A stretch of 64,000 nt of DNA from an uncultured Lachnospiraceae bacterium (GCA_900550235.1 URRQ01000008.1:3390-67389); one strand, 5' to 3'; shown: positions 15,871-25,084, numbered from the stretch's first letter. Numbers and translations are program-made. Notes: generated by a model from the letters alone, not told the origin.

Positions 15871-17652
15871 GTGCGTAATAAGACGTATAACAAGAAGAAA
15901 ATATTTGTAGTATTTCTTTGTGCCTGTAGTGTAATAGTACTTCTGATTACAAGACTTGTGTATTTGATGATTTTTGATGCAGAATATTATCAGAAGAAAG
16001 CAGAAGCGCTTCATGAAAGAGAGAGGGAAATCAAGGCTGCAAGAGGAGAAATTGTTGATGCAACAGGAACAGTGCTTGCTACAAATAAGACAGTGTGTAC
16101 GATTTCTGTCATTCATAATCAACTGAGAGAGAAAGAAAAGGTAATTCGTATACTTTGTAAGGAACTTGCTTTGGAAGAAAAGGAAGTGAGAAAACGTGTG
16201 GAGAAAGTCTCTTCGATTGAACGGATTAAGACGAATGTTCCGAAAGAGATTGGGGATAAGATTCGGGAATATGAATTGGATGGGGTAAAAGTGGATGAAG
16301 ATTTTCGAAGATATTATCCATATGGAGAACTTGCTTCCAAGGTTCTTGGATTTACTGGTGGGGATAATCAAGGGATTATAGGTCTGGAAGTGAAGTACGA
16401 GGAATATTTAAAAGGAACGAATGGAACGATTTTGACAACGACAGATGCCAGGGGAATAGAACTGGACGGAATTGCAGAAGATCGTGTAGAAGCAATTCCC
16501 GGGAATACTCTTCATATTAGTTTGGACTATAATGTTCAGAAATATGCCCAGCAAGCTGCGGAAAAAGTAATGAAAGAAAAACAGGCAGATAAGGTGTCGG
16601 TTTTAATCATGAATCCACAGAACGGTGAAATCATTTCCATGGTAAATGTTCCGGAATTTGATCTGAATGCCCCCTTTGTTTTGGAGAAGGTATTTGCAGA
16701 AAAAGAGGGGATAACTGGGATGGCGTCTGTGGATAAGAAACAGGATTTGTTGAATCAAATGTGGAGAAATAGCTGTATCAATGATACGTATGAGCCGGGG
16801 TCTACATTTAAAATTATTACATCGGCATTGTGTTTGGAGGAAAACGTTGTATCGCTTTCGGATACGTTTAGTTGTCCGGGATATCGGGTAGTGGAAAATA
16901 GAAGGATCCGATGTCATAAAGTTGGAGGACATGGTGCGGAAACATTTGTGGAAGGGGTACAGAATTCATGTAATCCTGTGTTTATTGACATAGGACTGAG
17001 GCTTGGAGCAGATCGGTTTTATGAGGGATTTCGAAAGATTGGTTTGATGGAAAAAACAGGAGTAGACTTGCCCGGTGAAGCAGGAACGATCATGCATAAT
17101 AAATCCAACATTGGTCCCGTTGAACTGGCAACCATGTCTTTTGGGCAGTCTTTTCAGATTACGCCAATCCAGCTTGCCACAACAGTAAGTTCTATCATCA
17201 ATGGAGGGAGAAGGGTGACGCCTCATTTTGGCGTACAGGTGACAGATCGAAATGGTAAGACAGTAGAGAAATTTGATTATCCGGTAAAAAAACATGTAGT
17301 TTCAGAAGACACATCTTCTGAAATGAGAGACATATTGGAAAGTGTTGTCTCAGAGGGATCTGGAAAAAACTCATATATTCCGGGATATAAAATCGGTGGA
17401 AAAACTGCAACATCCCAGACACTTCCGAGAAGTGCAAATAAATATATTTCATCGTTTATTGGTTTTGCTCCTGCGGATCATCCGCAAGTTCTTGCGATGG
17501 TGGTGATCCACAATCCTCAAGGAATCTATTATGGTGGGACGATCGCAGCTCCGGTAGTACGTGATATTTTTGAAAATATTCTTCCGTATATGGGGATTGA
17601 GAAAGACGAACGTTTGATAAACGAAGAAAAGTTGAAAAATAAAGGGAATTAA
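15871..17652 (+). CDS. spoVD: SpoVD-like sporulation penicillin-binding protein
   Basis: This is a class B PBP probably devoted to spore cortex peptidoglycan. I choose GTG 15871 (593 residues) because GTGAGG lies six bases upstream; GTG 15859 in the same frame has no ribosome site and lies inside a stem. The layout is a basic start, a membrane helix (about 10-31), a dimerisation domain and a transpeptidase domain. Ser311-Thr-Phe-Lys and Ser366-Cys-Asn are present, but the third motif reads Lys511-Thr-Ala (GGKTATSQT) instead of Lys-Thr-Gly. No PASTA domain is seen. As in Bacillus, it sits between the septal PBP and the mur genes. The preceding hairpin and sigma-E-like promoter, and a new sigma-A promoter at its end, suggest separate developmental control. 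Confidence 0.82.
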   Translation: MRNKTYNKKKIFVVFLCACSVIVLLITRLVYLMIFDAEYYQKKAEALHEREREIKAARGEIVDATGTVLATNKTVCTISVIHNQLREKEKVIRILCKELALEEKEVRKRVEKVSSIERIKTNVPKEIGDKIREYELDGVKVDEDFRRYYPYGELASKVLGFTGGDNQGIIGLEVKYEEYLKGTNGTILTTTDARGIELDGIAEDRVEAIPGNTLHISLDYNVQKYAQQAAEKVMKEKQADKVSVLIMNPQNGEIISMVNVPEFDLNAPFVLEKVFAEKEGITGMASVDKKQDLLNQMWRNSCINDTYEPGSTFKIITSALCLEENVVSLSDTFSCPGYRVVENRRIRCHKVGGHGAETFVEGVQNSCNPVFIDIGLRLGADRFYEGFRKIGLMEKTGVDLPGEAGTIMHNKSNIGPVELATMSFGQSFQITPIQLATTVSSIINGGRRVTPHFGVQVTDRNGKTVEKFDYPVKKHVVSEDTSSEMRDILESVVSEGSGKNSYIPGYKIGGKTATSQTLPRSANKYISSFIGFAPADHPQVLAMVVIHNPQGIYYGGTIAAPVVRDIFENILPYMGIEKDERLINEEKLKNKGN

Positions 17653-17660
17653 GGTATAAT
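17632..17660 (+). promoter_or_regulatory. Strong sigma-A promoter for mraY onward
   Basis: TTGAAA (17632-17637), 17 bases, TATAAT (17655-17660). It overlaps the end of spoVD and should restore vegetative transcription of mraY, murD, ftsW and ftsQ after the terminator upstream of spoVD. Confidence 0.8.
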
Positions 17661-17697
17661 TTTAAAAGAATAAACAAAAGAGATAAAGAGGTGCGAT

Positions 17698-18654
17698 ATG
17701 GATTATAAAATTTTGATACCTGTGCTGATAGCTTTTGGGCTAAGCGCGATCATGGGACCGGTAGTAATACCGTTTTTAAGAAAACTTAAGATGGGGCAGA
17801 CGGAACGAGTAGAAGGAGTGCAGTCGCATTTGAAGAAGGCAGGAACTCCGACGATGGGAGGAATTATCATTCTTGTCAGCGTAGCGGTAACTTCTGTTTT
17901 CTATATCAAAGATTACCCGAAGATCATTCCAATTTTATTTGTAACACTTGGATTTGGTCTGATAGGATTCTTAGATGATTATTTAAAAGTAGTGATGAAG
18001 CGTTCTGACGGATTATTTCCAAAACAGAAGATGGCGCTTCAAATCTTAGTAACTGCTGTGTTTGCGTATTATATTGTGAATTTTACAGATGTATCATTGG
18101 AGATGATCATACCGTTTACAGGTGGAAAGACATGGGATATCGGATGGCTTGCAATCCCATTGCTTTTCGTAGTAGTGATCGGTACGGTAAATGGTGTGAA
18201 CTTTACGGACGGTTTGGACGGACTTGCATCCAGTGTAACTGTTCTGGTAGCTACATTTTTTACGGTAGTGGCAATCGGAACGAAAAGTGGGATTGAACCG
18301 GTTACTTGCGCGGTTGTAGGTGCGTTGCTTGGATTCCTTTTGTTCAATGTATATCCTGCAAGCGTGTTTATGGGAGATACAGGTTCTCTTGCATTGGGAG
18401 GATTTGTTGCTTCTACAGCATATATTTTGCAGATGCCGATCTTTATCATGATCGTTGGTTTTATCTATATGGTGGAAGTAATTTCGGTTATGATTCAAGT
18501 GACATATTTCAAAAAGACAGGTGGAAAGAGATTCTTTAAGATGGCTCCAATTCATCATCATTTTGAACTTTGCGGTTGGTCGGAAACAAGAGTTGTTGCA
18601 GTATTTTCTATTATTACAGCGTTATTATGCCTGATTGCATTGATGGCAATGTAG
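17698..18654 (+). CDS. mraY: Phospho-N-acetylmuramoyl-pentapeptide transferase MraY
   Basis: MraY makes lipid I by moving phospho-MurNAc-pentapeptide from UDP to undecaprenyl phosphate at the inner face of the membrane. The 318-residue protein has about ten membrane helices. The conserved motifs are KKAGTPTMGG near residue 46, GFLDDYLK with the paired catalytic Asp near residue 90, and VNFTDGLDGLA. MGDTGSLALGG and the metal/substrate loop APIHHHFELCGW near the C-terminus follow. GAGGTG precedes the ATG. murD follows after 12 bases. Confidence 0.97.
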   Translation: MDYKILIPVLIAFGLSAIMGPVVIPFLRKLKMGQTERVEGVQSHLKKAGTPTMGGIIILVSVAVTSVFYIKDYPKIIPILFVTLGFGLIGFLDDYLKVVMKRSDGLFPKQKMALQILVTAVFAYYIVNFTDVSLEMIIPFTGGKTWDIGWLAIPLLFVVVIGTVNGVNFTDGLDGLASSVTVLVATFFTVVAIGTKSGIEPVTCAVVGALLGFLLFNVYPASVFMGDTGSLALGGFVASTAYILQMPIFIMIVGFIYMVEVISVMIQVTYFKKTGGKRFFKMAPIHHHFELCGWSETRVVAVFSIITALLCLIALMAM

Positions 18655-18666
18655 GAGGTTCGTAAG

Positions 18667-20025
18667 ATGAGATTAGAGAAAAAGAACGTGCTTGTATTTG
18701 GTTCCGGAATTAGTGGAATCGGTGCTTGCAGACTATTAGAGGAAAATGGGGCTGATGTCATTCTTTATGATGGCAATGAGGCTTTGGATCGAAAGCAAAT
18801 AAAAGAAAGAATTGGTTCCCAAAGCAAAGCAGAGATTTTGCTTGGAGAATTGGAAGATACCGTAATGGAACAACTGGATTTATGTGTGATCAGTCCCGGA
18901 GTGCCGACGGATCTTCCGGTTGTAAATCGGATTCGCGAGAAAAATATACCGATTTGGAGTGAAATCGAACTTGCATATCAAACTGGCAAGGGGGATGTTT
19001 TGGCAATTACGGGAACGAATGGAAAAACAACAACGACAGCGCTTCTTGGTGAAATTATGAAAGCATGGAAAGGGGACAATGTCTATGTTGTAGGAAATAT
19101 TGGGATTCCCTATACTTCCATTGCTTCGGATACAAAAGACGATTCAGTCGTTGTTGCAGAGATTTCCAGTTTCCAGTTGGAAACAATTGACGCATTTCGA
19201 CCGAAGGTGAGCGCGATATTGAATATTACGCCGGATCATTTGGATCGTCATCACACGATGGAAGCGTATATAGAAGCAAAAGAAACAATTGCAAAGAATC
19301 AGCAGGCAAGTGAGACTTGTGTTCTCAATTACGAAGATGAGGTGCTGAGAGAATTTGGAGAAACATCGAAGGCTTCTATTCTGTATTTTAGCAGCGGGCA
19401 TGCTTTGGATACAGGTGTTTATCTAGATGGAAATGTAATTGTGTATGCAAAAGATGGTGAAAAAATAGAAGTATGCAAGACAGAAGAACTTCAGATTTTA
19501 GGTGTTCACAATTATGAAAACGTAATGGCTGCGGTTGCAATGGCTGTATCTTACGGAACGCCGATCGAAGTGATTCGAGAAGCGGTGAAACGATTTGGCG
19601 GAGTAGAACATCGAATTGAGTATGTATGCGAAAAACAAGGCGTTGTATATTATAATGATTCCAAAGGAACGAATCCGGATGCGGCGATCAAAGCAATTTG
19701 CGCGATGAATCGTCCAACCTATTTGATTGGCGGAGGCTATGATAAGAACGCTTCTTATGAGGAATGGATTCAAAGTTTTGACGGGAAAGTTAAGAAACTG
19801 ATCTTAATTGGTCAGACAAGAGAGAAAATAGCAGAAACTGCAAAAAAATGTGGATTTACAGATATTATATTTGCAGATGACTTGGAAAAAGCAATTTCTA
19901 TCTGTGCAGAACTGGCAACGGAAGGAGAAGCAGTTTTACTTTCTCCGGCTTGTGCAAGCTGGGGAATGTTTAAAAACTATGAGGAACGTGGAGATAAATT
20001 CAAAGAACTTGTAAAATCTCTATAA
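18667..20025 (+). CDS. murD: UDP-N-acetylmuramoyl-L-alanine:D-glutamate ligase MurD
   Basis: MurD adds D-Glu to UDP-MurNAc-L-Ala in the cytoplasm. The 452-residue protein shows the N-terminal Rossmann-like domain (VLVFGSGISGIGACRLL) and the Mur ligase P-loop ITGTNGKTTTTALLG at about 116-130. It also has NITPDHLDRH and the YYNDSKGTNPDAAIKA block, followed by the C-terminal domain ending LLSPACASWGMFKNYEERG. All parts are present at normal length. GGAGG precedes the ATG. No murE, murF, murC or murG lies beside it here. Confidence 0.97.
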   Translation: MRLEKKNVLVFGSGISGIGACRLLEENGADVILYDGNEALDRKQIKERIGSQSKAEILLGELEDTVMEQLDLCVISPGVPTDLPVVNRIREKNIPIWSEIELAYQTGKGDVLAITGTNGKTTTTALLGEIMKAWKGDNVYVVGNIGIPYTSIASDTKDDSVVVAEISSFQLETIDAFRPKVSAILNITPDHLDRHHTMEAYIEAKETIAKNQQASETCVLNYEDEVLREFGETSKASILYFSSGHALDTGVYLDGNVIVYAKDGEKIEVCKTEELQILGVHNYENVMAAVAMAVSYGTPIEVIREAVKRFGGVEHRIEYVCEKQGVVYYNDSKGTNPDAAIKAICAMNRPTYLIGGGYDKNASYEEWIQSFDGKVKKLILIGQTREKIAETAKKCGFTDIIFADDLEKAISICAELATEGEAVLLSPACASWGMFKNYEERGDKFKELVKSL

Positions 20026-20041
20026 GGAGCTGGTTTTTAGA

Positions 20042-21127
20042 GTGCAAAAAAATGAGAAAAAGAGGAAATATGATCTGAGTTTGTTAGTTGTTGTGTTTCT
20101 TCTGATTGGGATTGGCCTCTTGATTCTTTATAGTACGAGTGCATATAATGGAGAGGTCAAATTCCACGATTCTTTTTATTATTTAAAAAAACAGGCTTTT
20201 GCAACAGTGCTTGGAATCGTACTTATGTTTATGATGGCAAACATAGATTACCATGTATGGCAGAAGTTTGCGGTTATGGGATATGTGGTGGCATTGGTTT
20301 TGTCAACTGCAGTATTATTTATCGGAGATGAATATAACGGATCCAAAAGATGGTTGTCTTTGGGTCCGCTTTCTTTTCAGCCGTCAGAGTATGCGAAAGT
20401 TGCCTTGATCGTATTTTTATCATATCTTGTTATGAAATGTGTAAAGACGATCGATCGAATTACGACATTGGGTAAGATCATTGGCTTGACGCTTCCGATT
20501 GTTGGGCTGGTAGGCTCCAATAACTTGAGTACGGCTGTGATTATTCTTGGCATTGCGATTATTTTGATATTTGTTTCCAGTCCAAAATATACGCAGTTTA
20601 TTATGATGGGAGTTTTGGCGGCAGGATTTTTGGGGATATTTCTTGCTTTGGAAAGCTATAGACTGGAACGTCTTGCTATATGGAGAAATCCGGAAAAATT
20701 TGAAAAGGGATATCAGACGTTGCAAGGGCTTTATGCAATTGGATCCGGCGGATTGTTTGGAAGAGGACTTGGGGCAAGTATTCAAAAGCTTGGTTTTGTT
20801 CCGGAAGCTCAAAATGATATGATTTTTTCAATCATATGTGAGGAACTGGGACTTGTGGGGGCATCTTTTATTATTTTCTTGTTTTTAATCTTGATTTGGC
20901 GTTTCTTTGTGATTGCGACTCATGCAAAAGATTTGTTTGGAGCGCTAATTGCTACCGGAGCTATGGGACATATTATGATCCAAGTAATCTTAAATATTGC
21001 AGTTGTCACAAATTCGATTCCTAATACGGGAATTACACTTCCGTTTATTAGTTATGGAGGGACGTCTGTCATGTTTCTTTTGTTAGAAATGGGGCTTGTG
21101 CTGAGTGTATCGAATCTGATAGAATAA
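20042..21127 (+). CDS. ftsW: FtsW/SpoVE SEDS peptidoglycan polymerase
   Basis: This is a lipid II polymerase of the division machinery, 361 residues with about ten membrane helices. The blocks LILYSTSAYNG, KRWLSLGPLSFQPSEYAK, GSGGLFGRGLGAS, EAQNDMIFSIICEELG and NTGITLPFISYGGTSVMF define the family. The start is GTG at 20042; AAGGAG is 12 bases upstream, longer than usual, and I see no better in-frame start. Its position between murD and ftsQ makes FtsW the natural name, although SpoVE of Bacillus occupies the same position. It is a close paralogue of the protein at 9217-10377. Confidence 0.92.
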   Translation: MQKNEKKRKYDLSLLVVVFLLIGIGLLILYSTSAYNGEVKFHDSFYYLKKQAFATVLGIVLMFMMANIDYHVWQKFAVMGYVVALVLSTAVLFIGDEYNGSKRWLSLGPLSFQPSEYAKVALIVFLSYLVMKCVKTIDRITTLGKIIGLTLPIVGLVGSNNLSTAVIILGIAIILIFVSSPKYTQFIMMGVLAAGFLGIFLALESYRLERLAIWRNPEKFEKGYQTLQGLYAIGSGGLFGRGLGASIQKLGFVPEAQNDMIFSIICEELGLVGASFIIFLFLILIWRFFVIATHAKDLFGALIATGAMGHIMIQVILNIAVVTNSIPNTGITLPFISYGGTSVMFLLLEMGLVLSVSNLIE

Positions 21128-21149
21128 TAAGATAAGCAGGAGGAGTACA

Positions 21150-21914
21150 ATGAGTGAAAAGAAGAAAGAGAAGAAACGAAAGACAGGTGGAGGACATACT
21201 CTTTATGCGATTACAGTACTGCTTTTAGCGTTTGCAATCGTTGTAATGGCAACCCTGCTTTTGTTTCATGTACAGACTATAGAAATCTGTGACAATCAAT
21301 ACGTAGAAAGTAGTGTTGTGGCGGAAAGTATCCAGAGTGATAAATATGCGTCCAATACCTTATATATCATGATGAAAAACGCATTGGGGAAAATCCAATA
21401 CCCACAGTCAATAGAAAAGGTGAAAATACGGATGAAGACCCCGTGGAGCATTCGGGTGATCGTGACAGAGAAAGAGCCGATTGGCTGTACAGTGATAAAA
21501 GACGAGTATGTTTTGTTTGATAAAAACGGAATTGTCCTAGGAAAAACGCCGATTCAGCCGGAAGGAATCTTATATGTAGAGGGAATTCAGTCAAACAAAG
21601 TGAAAGTAAATGAAGAACTTCCGGTCAAAGAGAAAAGGATTTTCCGTAATATCATAGATTCCTCAGAAGCATTTGCGCAATATAAAATTGTTCCGACAAG
21701 GACGTTATGTGATGGGGCGAATTTAACAGTATATATCGGAGATATCTGTGTGGTTCTTGGAAGTGGAGATATGGAATTAAAAATCAATCAGCTTCCGGGT
21801 ATCCTATCAAAGTTAGAAGGCAAAAAAGGAACATTAGATCTTCAACATTACAATGAATCCACGGAAATTATCAGTTTTAAAGAAGGAGAATTCCCAAAAG
21901 GGCAAGGTGAATAG
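21150..21914 (+). CDS. ftsQ: Cell division protein FtsQ/DivIB
   Basis: This is a bitopic division protein with a POTRA domain outside the membrane. The 254-residue product has a Lys-rich cytoplasmic start, one membrane helix (about 18-40) and then the POTRA region (VQTIEICDNQYV...ALGKIQYPQSIEKVKIRMKTPWSIRVIVTEKEPIG). The beta domain with DKNGIVLG follows. Position between ftsW and ftsZ supports the call. AGGAGGAG precedes the ATG. It is the last gene before an ftsZ-specific promoter. Confidence 0.9.
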   Translation: MSEKKKEKKRKTGGGHTLYAITVLLLAFAIVVMATLLLFHVQTIEICDNQYVESSVVAESIQSDKYASNTLYIMMKNALGKIQYPQSIEKVKIRMKTPWSIRVIVTEKEPIGCTVIKDEYVLFDKNGIVLGKTPIQPEGILYVEGIQSNKVKVNEELPVKEKRIFRNIIDSSEAFAQYKIVPTRTLCDGANLTVYIGDICVVLGSGDMELKINQLPGILSKLEGKKGTLDLQHYNESTEIISFKEGEFPKGQGE

Positions 21915-21965
21915 CCGATAGATATAAAAAAGACATAAAAAATTAAGAAAATAAGAAAAATGCTA

Positions 21966-21994
21966 TTGATTATTTGTGAAAAAGTATATATTAT
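21966..21994 (+). promoter_or_regulatory. Candidate sigma-A promoter for ftsZ
   Basis: TTGATT (21966-21971) and TATTAT (21989-21994) with 17-base spacing, 74 bases before the ftsZ start in the gap after ftsQ. The surrounding A/T richness makes alternative -10 choices possible. Confidence 0.5.
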
Positions 21995-22068
21995 ATATCT
22001 ATATGGCTGAGTCTGCCAACTTAAAGGGAAGTATAAAGCAAATAAGGAACACAAAGGAGGAGAAACTC

Positions 22069-23295
22069 TTGTTAGAAATTAAAACAAACGAATCAGAAGC
22101 AGCAGCAAAAATAATTGTAATCGGTGTTGGCGGTGGTGGAAATAATGCCGTGAACCGAATGATCGACGAACAGATTGCAGGCGTAGAATTTATTGCGATC
22201 AATACAGATAAACAGGCGTTACAGTTATGTAAGGCTCCGACTCTTATGCAGATTGGGGATAAACTTACAAAAGGACTTGGCGCAGGAGCAAAACCGGAAG
22301 TAGGAGAAAAGGCCGCTGAAGAAAGTTCAGAAGAGATCGCAGCAGCAATCAAAGGAGCCGACATGGTATTTGTAACATGCGGTATGGGCGGTGGAACAGG
22401 TACAGGAGCTACACCTGTAGTTGCTAAAATCGCAAAAGATATGGGAGCACTTACAGTAGGTGTTGTTACAAAACCGTTCCGTTTCGAATCCAAAGCACGT
22501 ATGAATAATGCGATTGCTGGAATTGAAAAATTGAAAGAGAGTGTAGATACACTCATTGTGATTCCGAATGATAAATTACTTGAGATTGTTGACAGAAGAA
22601 CAACCATGCCGGAAGCGCTGAAAAAAGCGGATGAAGTGTTACAGCAAGGTATTCAGGGTATCACAGACTTGATCAACGTACCTTCACTTATCAACCTCGA
22701 CTTTGCAGATATCCAGACTGTTATGATCGATAAAGGTATCGCTCATATTGGTATCGGTAGAGGAAAAGGTGATGACAAAGCGCTTGAAGCTGTAAAAGAA
22801 GCGGTTGCAAGTCCACTTCTTGAAACAACAATCGCAGGTGCATCACATGTTATCATTAACGTATCCGGAGATATTTCTCTTATGGATGCAAGCGATGCTG
22901 CTGAATACGTACAGGAACTTGCAGGAGAAGAAGCAAATATCATCTTTGGTGCTATGTATGATAGTGAGAAACAGGATGAAGCAACAGTAACAGTAATTGC
23001 TACTGGATTACACAATGCAGGAGGTACAGCTTCCAAATTAAAATCTAGATTAGAAGGACAGAAAGCGATGTACCAGAATCCATACCAGCAAAATGGATTC
23101 CAGTCTAACATTCATCCATATCCAACACAAGAACAGTCACCAAGACTTGATATGAGTATGGCTCGTCCACAGTATCAGGCACCGGAACAGCAGGCAGAAC
23201 CAAGACCATATAACAATATGTCACAGACACCGGTAACACCTGTAAGCAAAGTGAAAGAGCAATCAATCAAGATTCCTGACTTTTTCAAAAGATAA
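22069..23295 (+). CDS. ftsZ: Cell division GTPase FtsZ
   Basis: FtsZ is the tubulin-like GTPase that forms the Z ring. I place the start at TTG 22069 (408 residues, [23 protein letters not shown]): AAGGAGG ends eight bases before it, and the upstream in-frame codons do not resemble FtsZ. Visible motifs are [13 protein letters not shown], the tubulin signature [11 protein letters not shown], the T7 loop LINLDFADI, and the C-terminal tail IKIPDFFKR that binds partner proteins. The 150-base gap after ftsQ holds no ftsA. A terminator follows. Confidence 0.97.
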   Translation: MLEIKTNESEAAAKIIVIGVGGGGNNAVNRMIDEQIAGVEFIAINTDKQALQLCKAPTLMQIGDKLTKGLGAGAKPEVGEKAAEESSEEIAAAIKGADMVFVTCGMGGGTGTGATPVVAKIAKDMGALTVGVVTKPFRFESKARMNNAIAGIEKLKESVDTLIVIPNDKLLEIVDRRTTMPEALKKADEVLQQGIQGITDLINVPSLINLDFADIQTVMIDKGIAHIGIGRGKGDDKALEAVKEAVASPLLETTIAGASHVIINVSGDISLMDASDAAEYVQELAGEEANIIFGAMYDSEKQDEATVTVIATGLHNAGGTASKLKSRLEGQKAMYQNPYQQNGFQSNIHPYPTQEQSPRLDMSMARPQYQAPEQQAEPRPYNNMSQTPVTPVSKVKEQSIKIPDFFKR

Positions 23296-23315
23296 GAAGA
23301 ACATAGTGAGTATGA

Positions 23316-23345
23316 AGAGCTGACGCAATAGCGTCAGCTCTTTTT
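23316..23345 (+). terminator. Terminator after ftsZ
   Basis: AGAGCTGACGC (23316-23326) pairs perfectly with GCGTCAGCTCT (23331-23341) around loop AATA, followed by T5. It ends the dcw cluster and separates it from the sporulation genes. Confidence 0.95.
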
Positions 23346-23390
23346 GTGTTATGGATAATTTTTACAAAATCCTGGGAATATATTTTGAAA

Positions 23391-23410
23391 TTTCCGATGA
23401 TTGTCGGAAA
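23391..23410. other. Inverted repeat upstream of spoIIGA, possible Spo0A site
   Basis: TTTCCGA (23391-23397) and TCGGAAA (23404-23410) form a perfect 7-bp inverted repeat with a six-base spacer. The right half, TTGTCGGAA, resembles a 0A box (TGTCGAA) with one inserted or changed base. It lies about 24 bases upstream of the putative -35, where Spo0A acts at spoIIG in Bacillus. Confidence 0.4.
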
Positions 23411-23433
23411 AAAGTAGGAATATCCTTCAATAA

Positions 23434-23466
23434 ATGACAAATTTTGAGAGACAGAGTTTGTATAAT
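23434..23466 (+). promoter_or_regulatory. Candidate spoIIG-type promoter with long spacer
   Basis: ATGACA (23434-23439) and TATAAT (23461-23466) are 21 bases apart. The Bacillus spoIIG promoter is known for an over-long spacer (22 bases) and depends on phosphorylated Spo0A. The spacing here would need an activator in the same way. Confidence 0.45.
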
Positions 23467-23496
23467 GATAAAGACCGGAAAGAAAGAAGGTGGGTT

Positions 23497-24279
23497 GTGT
23501 ATCATGAACTGTACATAGACGTATTTTTCTTTGTAAACTTTATGATGGATTATCTTTTGCTTTTGATTGTAAGACAGATATTAAAATGTTCTGCCACACA
23601 TCGAAATATTTGTATTGGGAGTTTGATCGGAAGCATATTGACTTGTCTGACTATTGTAATTCCGGTTCCCTATGAATGGATCAAGATTTTGTTTCTTCAT
23701 GGTGGGGTGAGTATTATGATGACAAAAACAGGGTTGCGTATAAAAGATAATAGGGAGATGTGCCGAGGTGTTATAGCGCTTTATACAGGAAGTTTTTTAC
23801 TGGGAGGTGTCTTTAATTTTCTTCGGCAATATATAAGAATTGGAAGTTTATTTTTTTGTATTGCAGTACTCAGTTATCATATTGTGCAGGGGATATGGTC
23901 ATTTATCAGTTGCCTGCAAAGATTTACATCTTATAGATGCAAAGTAACACTTTCTTTTGAAACGGGAGAGTGTACTGTAGATGCGATAATAGATACAGGT
24001 AATTGTCTGCGAGATCCGGTGACCAAAAAACCGGTTTGTGTATTAGAGAAAAAGAAAATGGAAAAATTTGTAGATGAAGAAGGAATTGCAAATCTGCGGA
24101 AAATTCCATTTTCTTCTATTGGGGAAAAAGCAGGGTATCTTCCGGTAATGGAGATTAAGGAAATGTGTGTACATAAAGAAAAAGAATACCGGATTCAGCA
24201 TCCGGTGATCGGAATATGTGGGGACCCTATTTCTGCAAATGGGGGATACGGCATGATTCTGAATCCAGATATATTTTAG
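23497..24279 (+). CDS. spoIIGA: Pro-sigma-E processing peptidase SpoIIGA
   Basis: SpoIIGA is the membrane aspartic protease that activates pro-sigma-E in the mother cell. I start it at GTG 23497 (260 residues) because AAGG is six bases upstream and the protein then begins at the membrane domain ([22 protein letters not shown]). The N-terminal half has five or so membrane helices. The soluble half has the aspartic protease motif IDTGNCL (Asp near residue 165) and ends [21 protein letters not shown]. It is followed after 11 bases by sigE, its substrate, exactly as in other spore formers. Confidence 0.92.
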   Translation: MYHELYIDVFFFVNFMMDYLLLLIVRQILKCSATHRNICIGSLIGSILTCLTIVIPVPYEWIKILFLHGGVSIMMTKTGLRIKDNREMCRGVIALYTGSFLLGGVFNFLRQYIRIGSLFFCIAVLSYHIVQGIWSFISCLQRFTSYRCKVTLSFETGECTVDAIIDTGNCLRDPVTKKPVCVLEKKKMEKFVDEEGIANLRKIPFSSIGEKAGYLPVMEIKEMCVHKEKEYRIQHPVIGICGDPISANGGYGMILNPDIF

Positions 24280-24290
24280 GAGGAAATAAA

Positions 24291-25031
24291 ATGGTTATTA
24301 AGATAGCAGTACCGAATCAATTTAAATTAAAAGTTATGCCTGATTTTCGAACGTTATTGTTTCCGGATAAACAAGAGGTTCATTATATTGGGGGCTCTGA
24401 AGTGCTTCCGGCTCCTTTGGAGGGAGAAGAAGAATTAGCAGTAATAGAAAGCTTAGGAGGCGAGGAAGATGAAGGCGCAAAGAAAACGTTGATCGAGCAT
24501 AATCTCAGGCTTGTTGTGTACATAGCAAAAAAATTTGATAATACGGGAGTGGGGGTAGAAGATTTAATATCTATCGGAACAATTGGATTGATCAAGGCGA
24601 TTAATACGTTTAATCCTTCGAAAAATATCAAATTAGCAACGTATGCTTCCAGGTGTATTGAAAATGAGATTTTGATGTATTTACGTAGAAATAATAAAAC
24701 AAGACTGGAAGTGTCGATTGACGAACCGTTAAACGTAGACTGGGATGGAAACGAACTGCTTCTATCAGATATTTTAGGAACGGAAGAAGATACAATCTAT
24801 AAAGATTTGGAGACGGAAGTGGAGCACAAACTTCTTCTACGTGCAATCAGCAGGCTTTCCAAACGTGAGCAGATGATTGTACAGATGCGTTTTGGGATCG
24901 GAACACCGGATGGAGAAGAGAAGACACAAAAAGAAGTTGCGGATATTCTTGGTATTTCCCAATCCTATATTTCACGTTTGGAAAAGAAGATTATGCAAAG
25001 ATTAAAACGTGAAATGGTAAAGTATGAATAG
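24291..25031 (+). CDS. sigE: RNA polymerase sporulation sigma factor SigE (pro-form)
   Basis: SigE is the first mother-cell-specific sigma factor. The start is ATG 24291 with AGGAGG directly upstream; the longer in-frame reading overlaps spoIIGA and is not needed. The 246 residues begin with an amphipathic pro-sequence ([14 protein letters not shown]) that SpoIIGA removes near the conserved [12 protein letters not shown]. Then come region 2 ([54 protein letters not shown]) and region 4 ([33 protein letters not shown]). Expression should depend on the promoter upstream of spoIIGA. SigE probably drives cotJ and, on my reading, spoVD in this window. Confidence 0.97.
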   Translation: MVIKIAVPNQFKLKVMPDFRTLLFPDKQEVHYIGGSEVLPAPLEGEEELAVIESLGGEEDEGAKKTLIEHNLRLVVYIAKKFDNTGVGVEDLISIGTIGLIKAINTFNPSKNIKLATYASRCIENEILMYLRRNNKTRLEVSIDEPLNVDWDGNELLLSDILGTEEDTIYKDLETEVEHKLLLRAISRLSKREQMIVQMRFGIGTPDGEEKTQKEVADILGISQSYISRLEKKIMQRLKREMVKYE

Positions 25032-25084
25032 TCAGAAAATATATCTTAAAAAAGCATGAAGTCCTATTTTTTTACAAAATAAGG

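Noticed and set aside
20018..20042. Start-masking hairpin at ftsW (CTCTA/TAGAG)
   Set aside because: Only five pairs with a 15-base loop; too weak to be placed with the spoVD, spoVT and sigG hairpins.
22069..23295. Longer FtsZ starting at 21976
   Set aside because: The extra residues are unlike FtsZ, and the ribosome site AAGGAGG is placed for TTG 22069.
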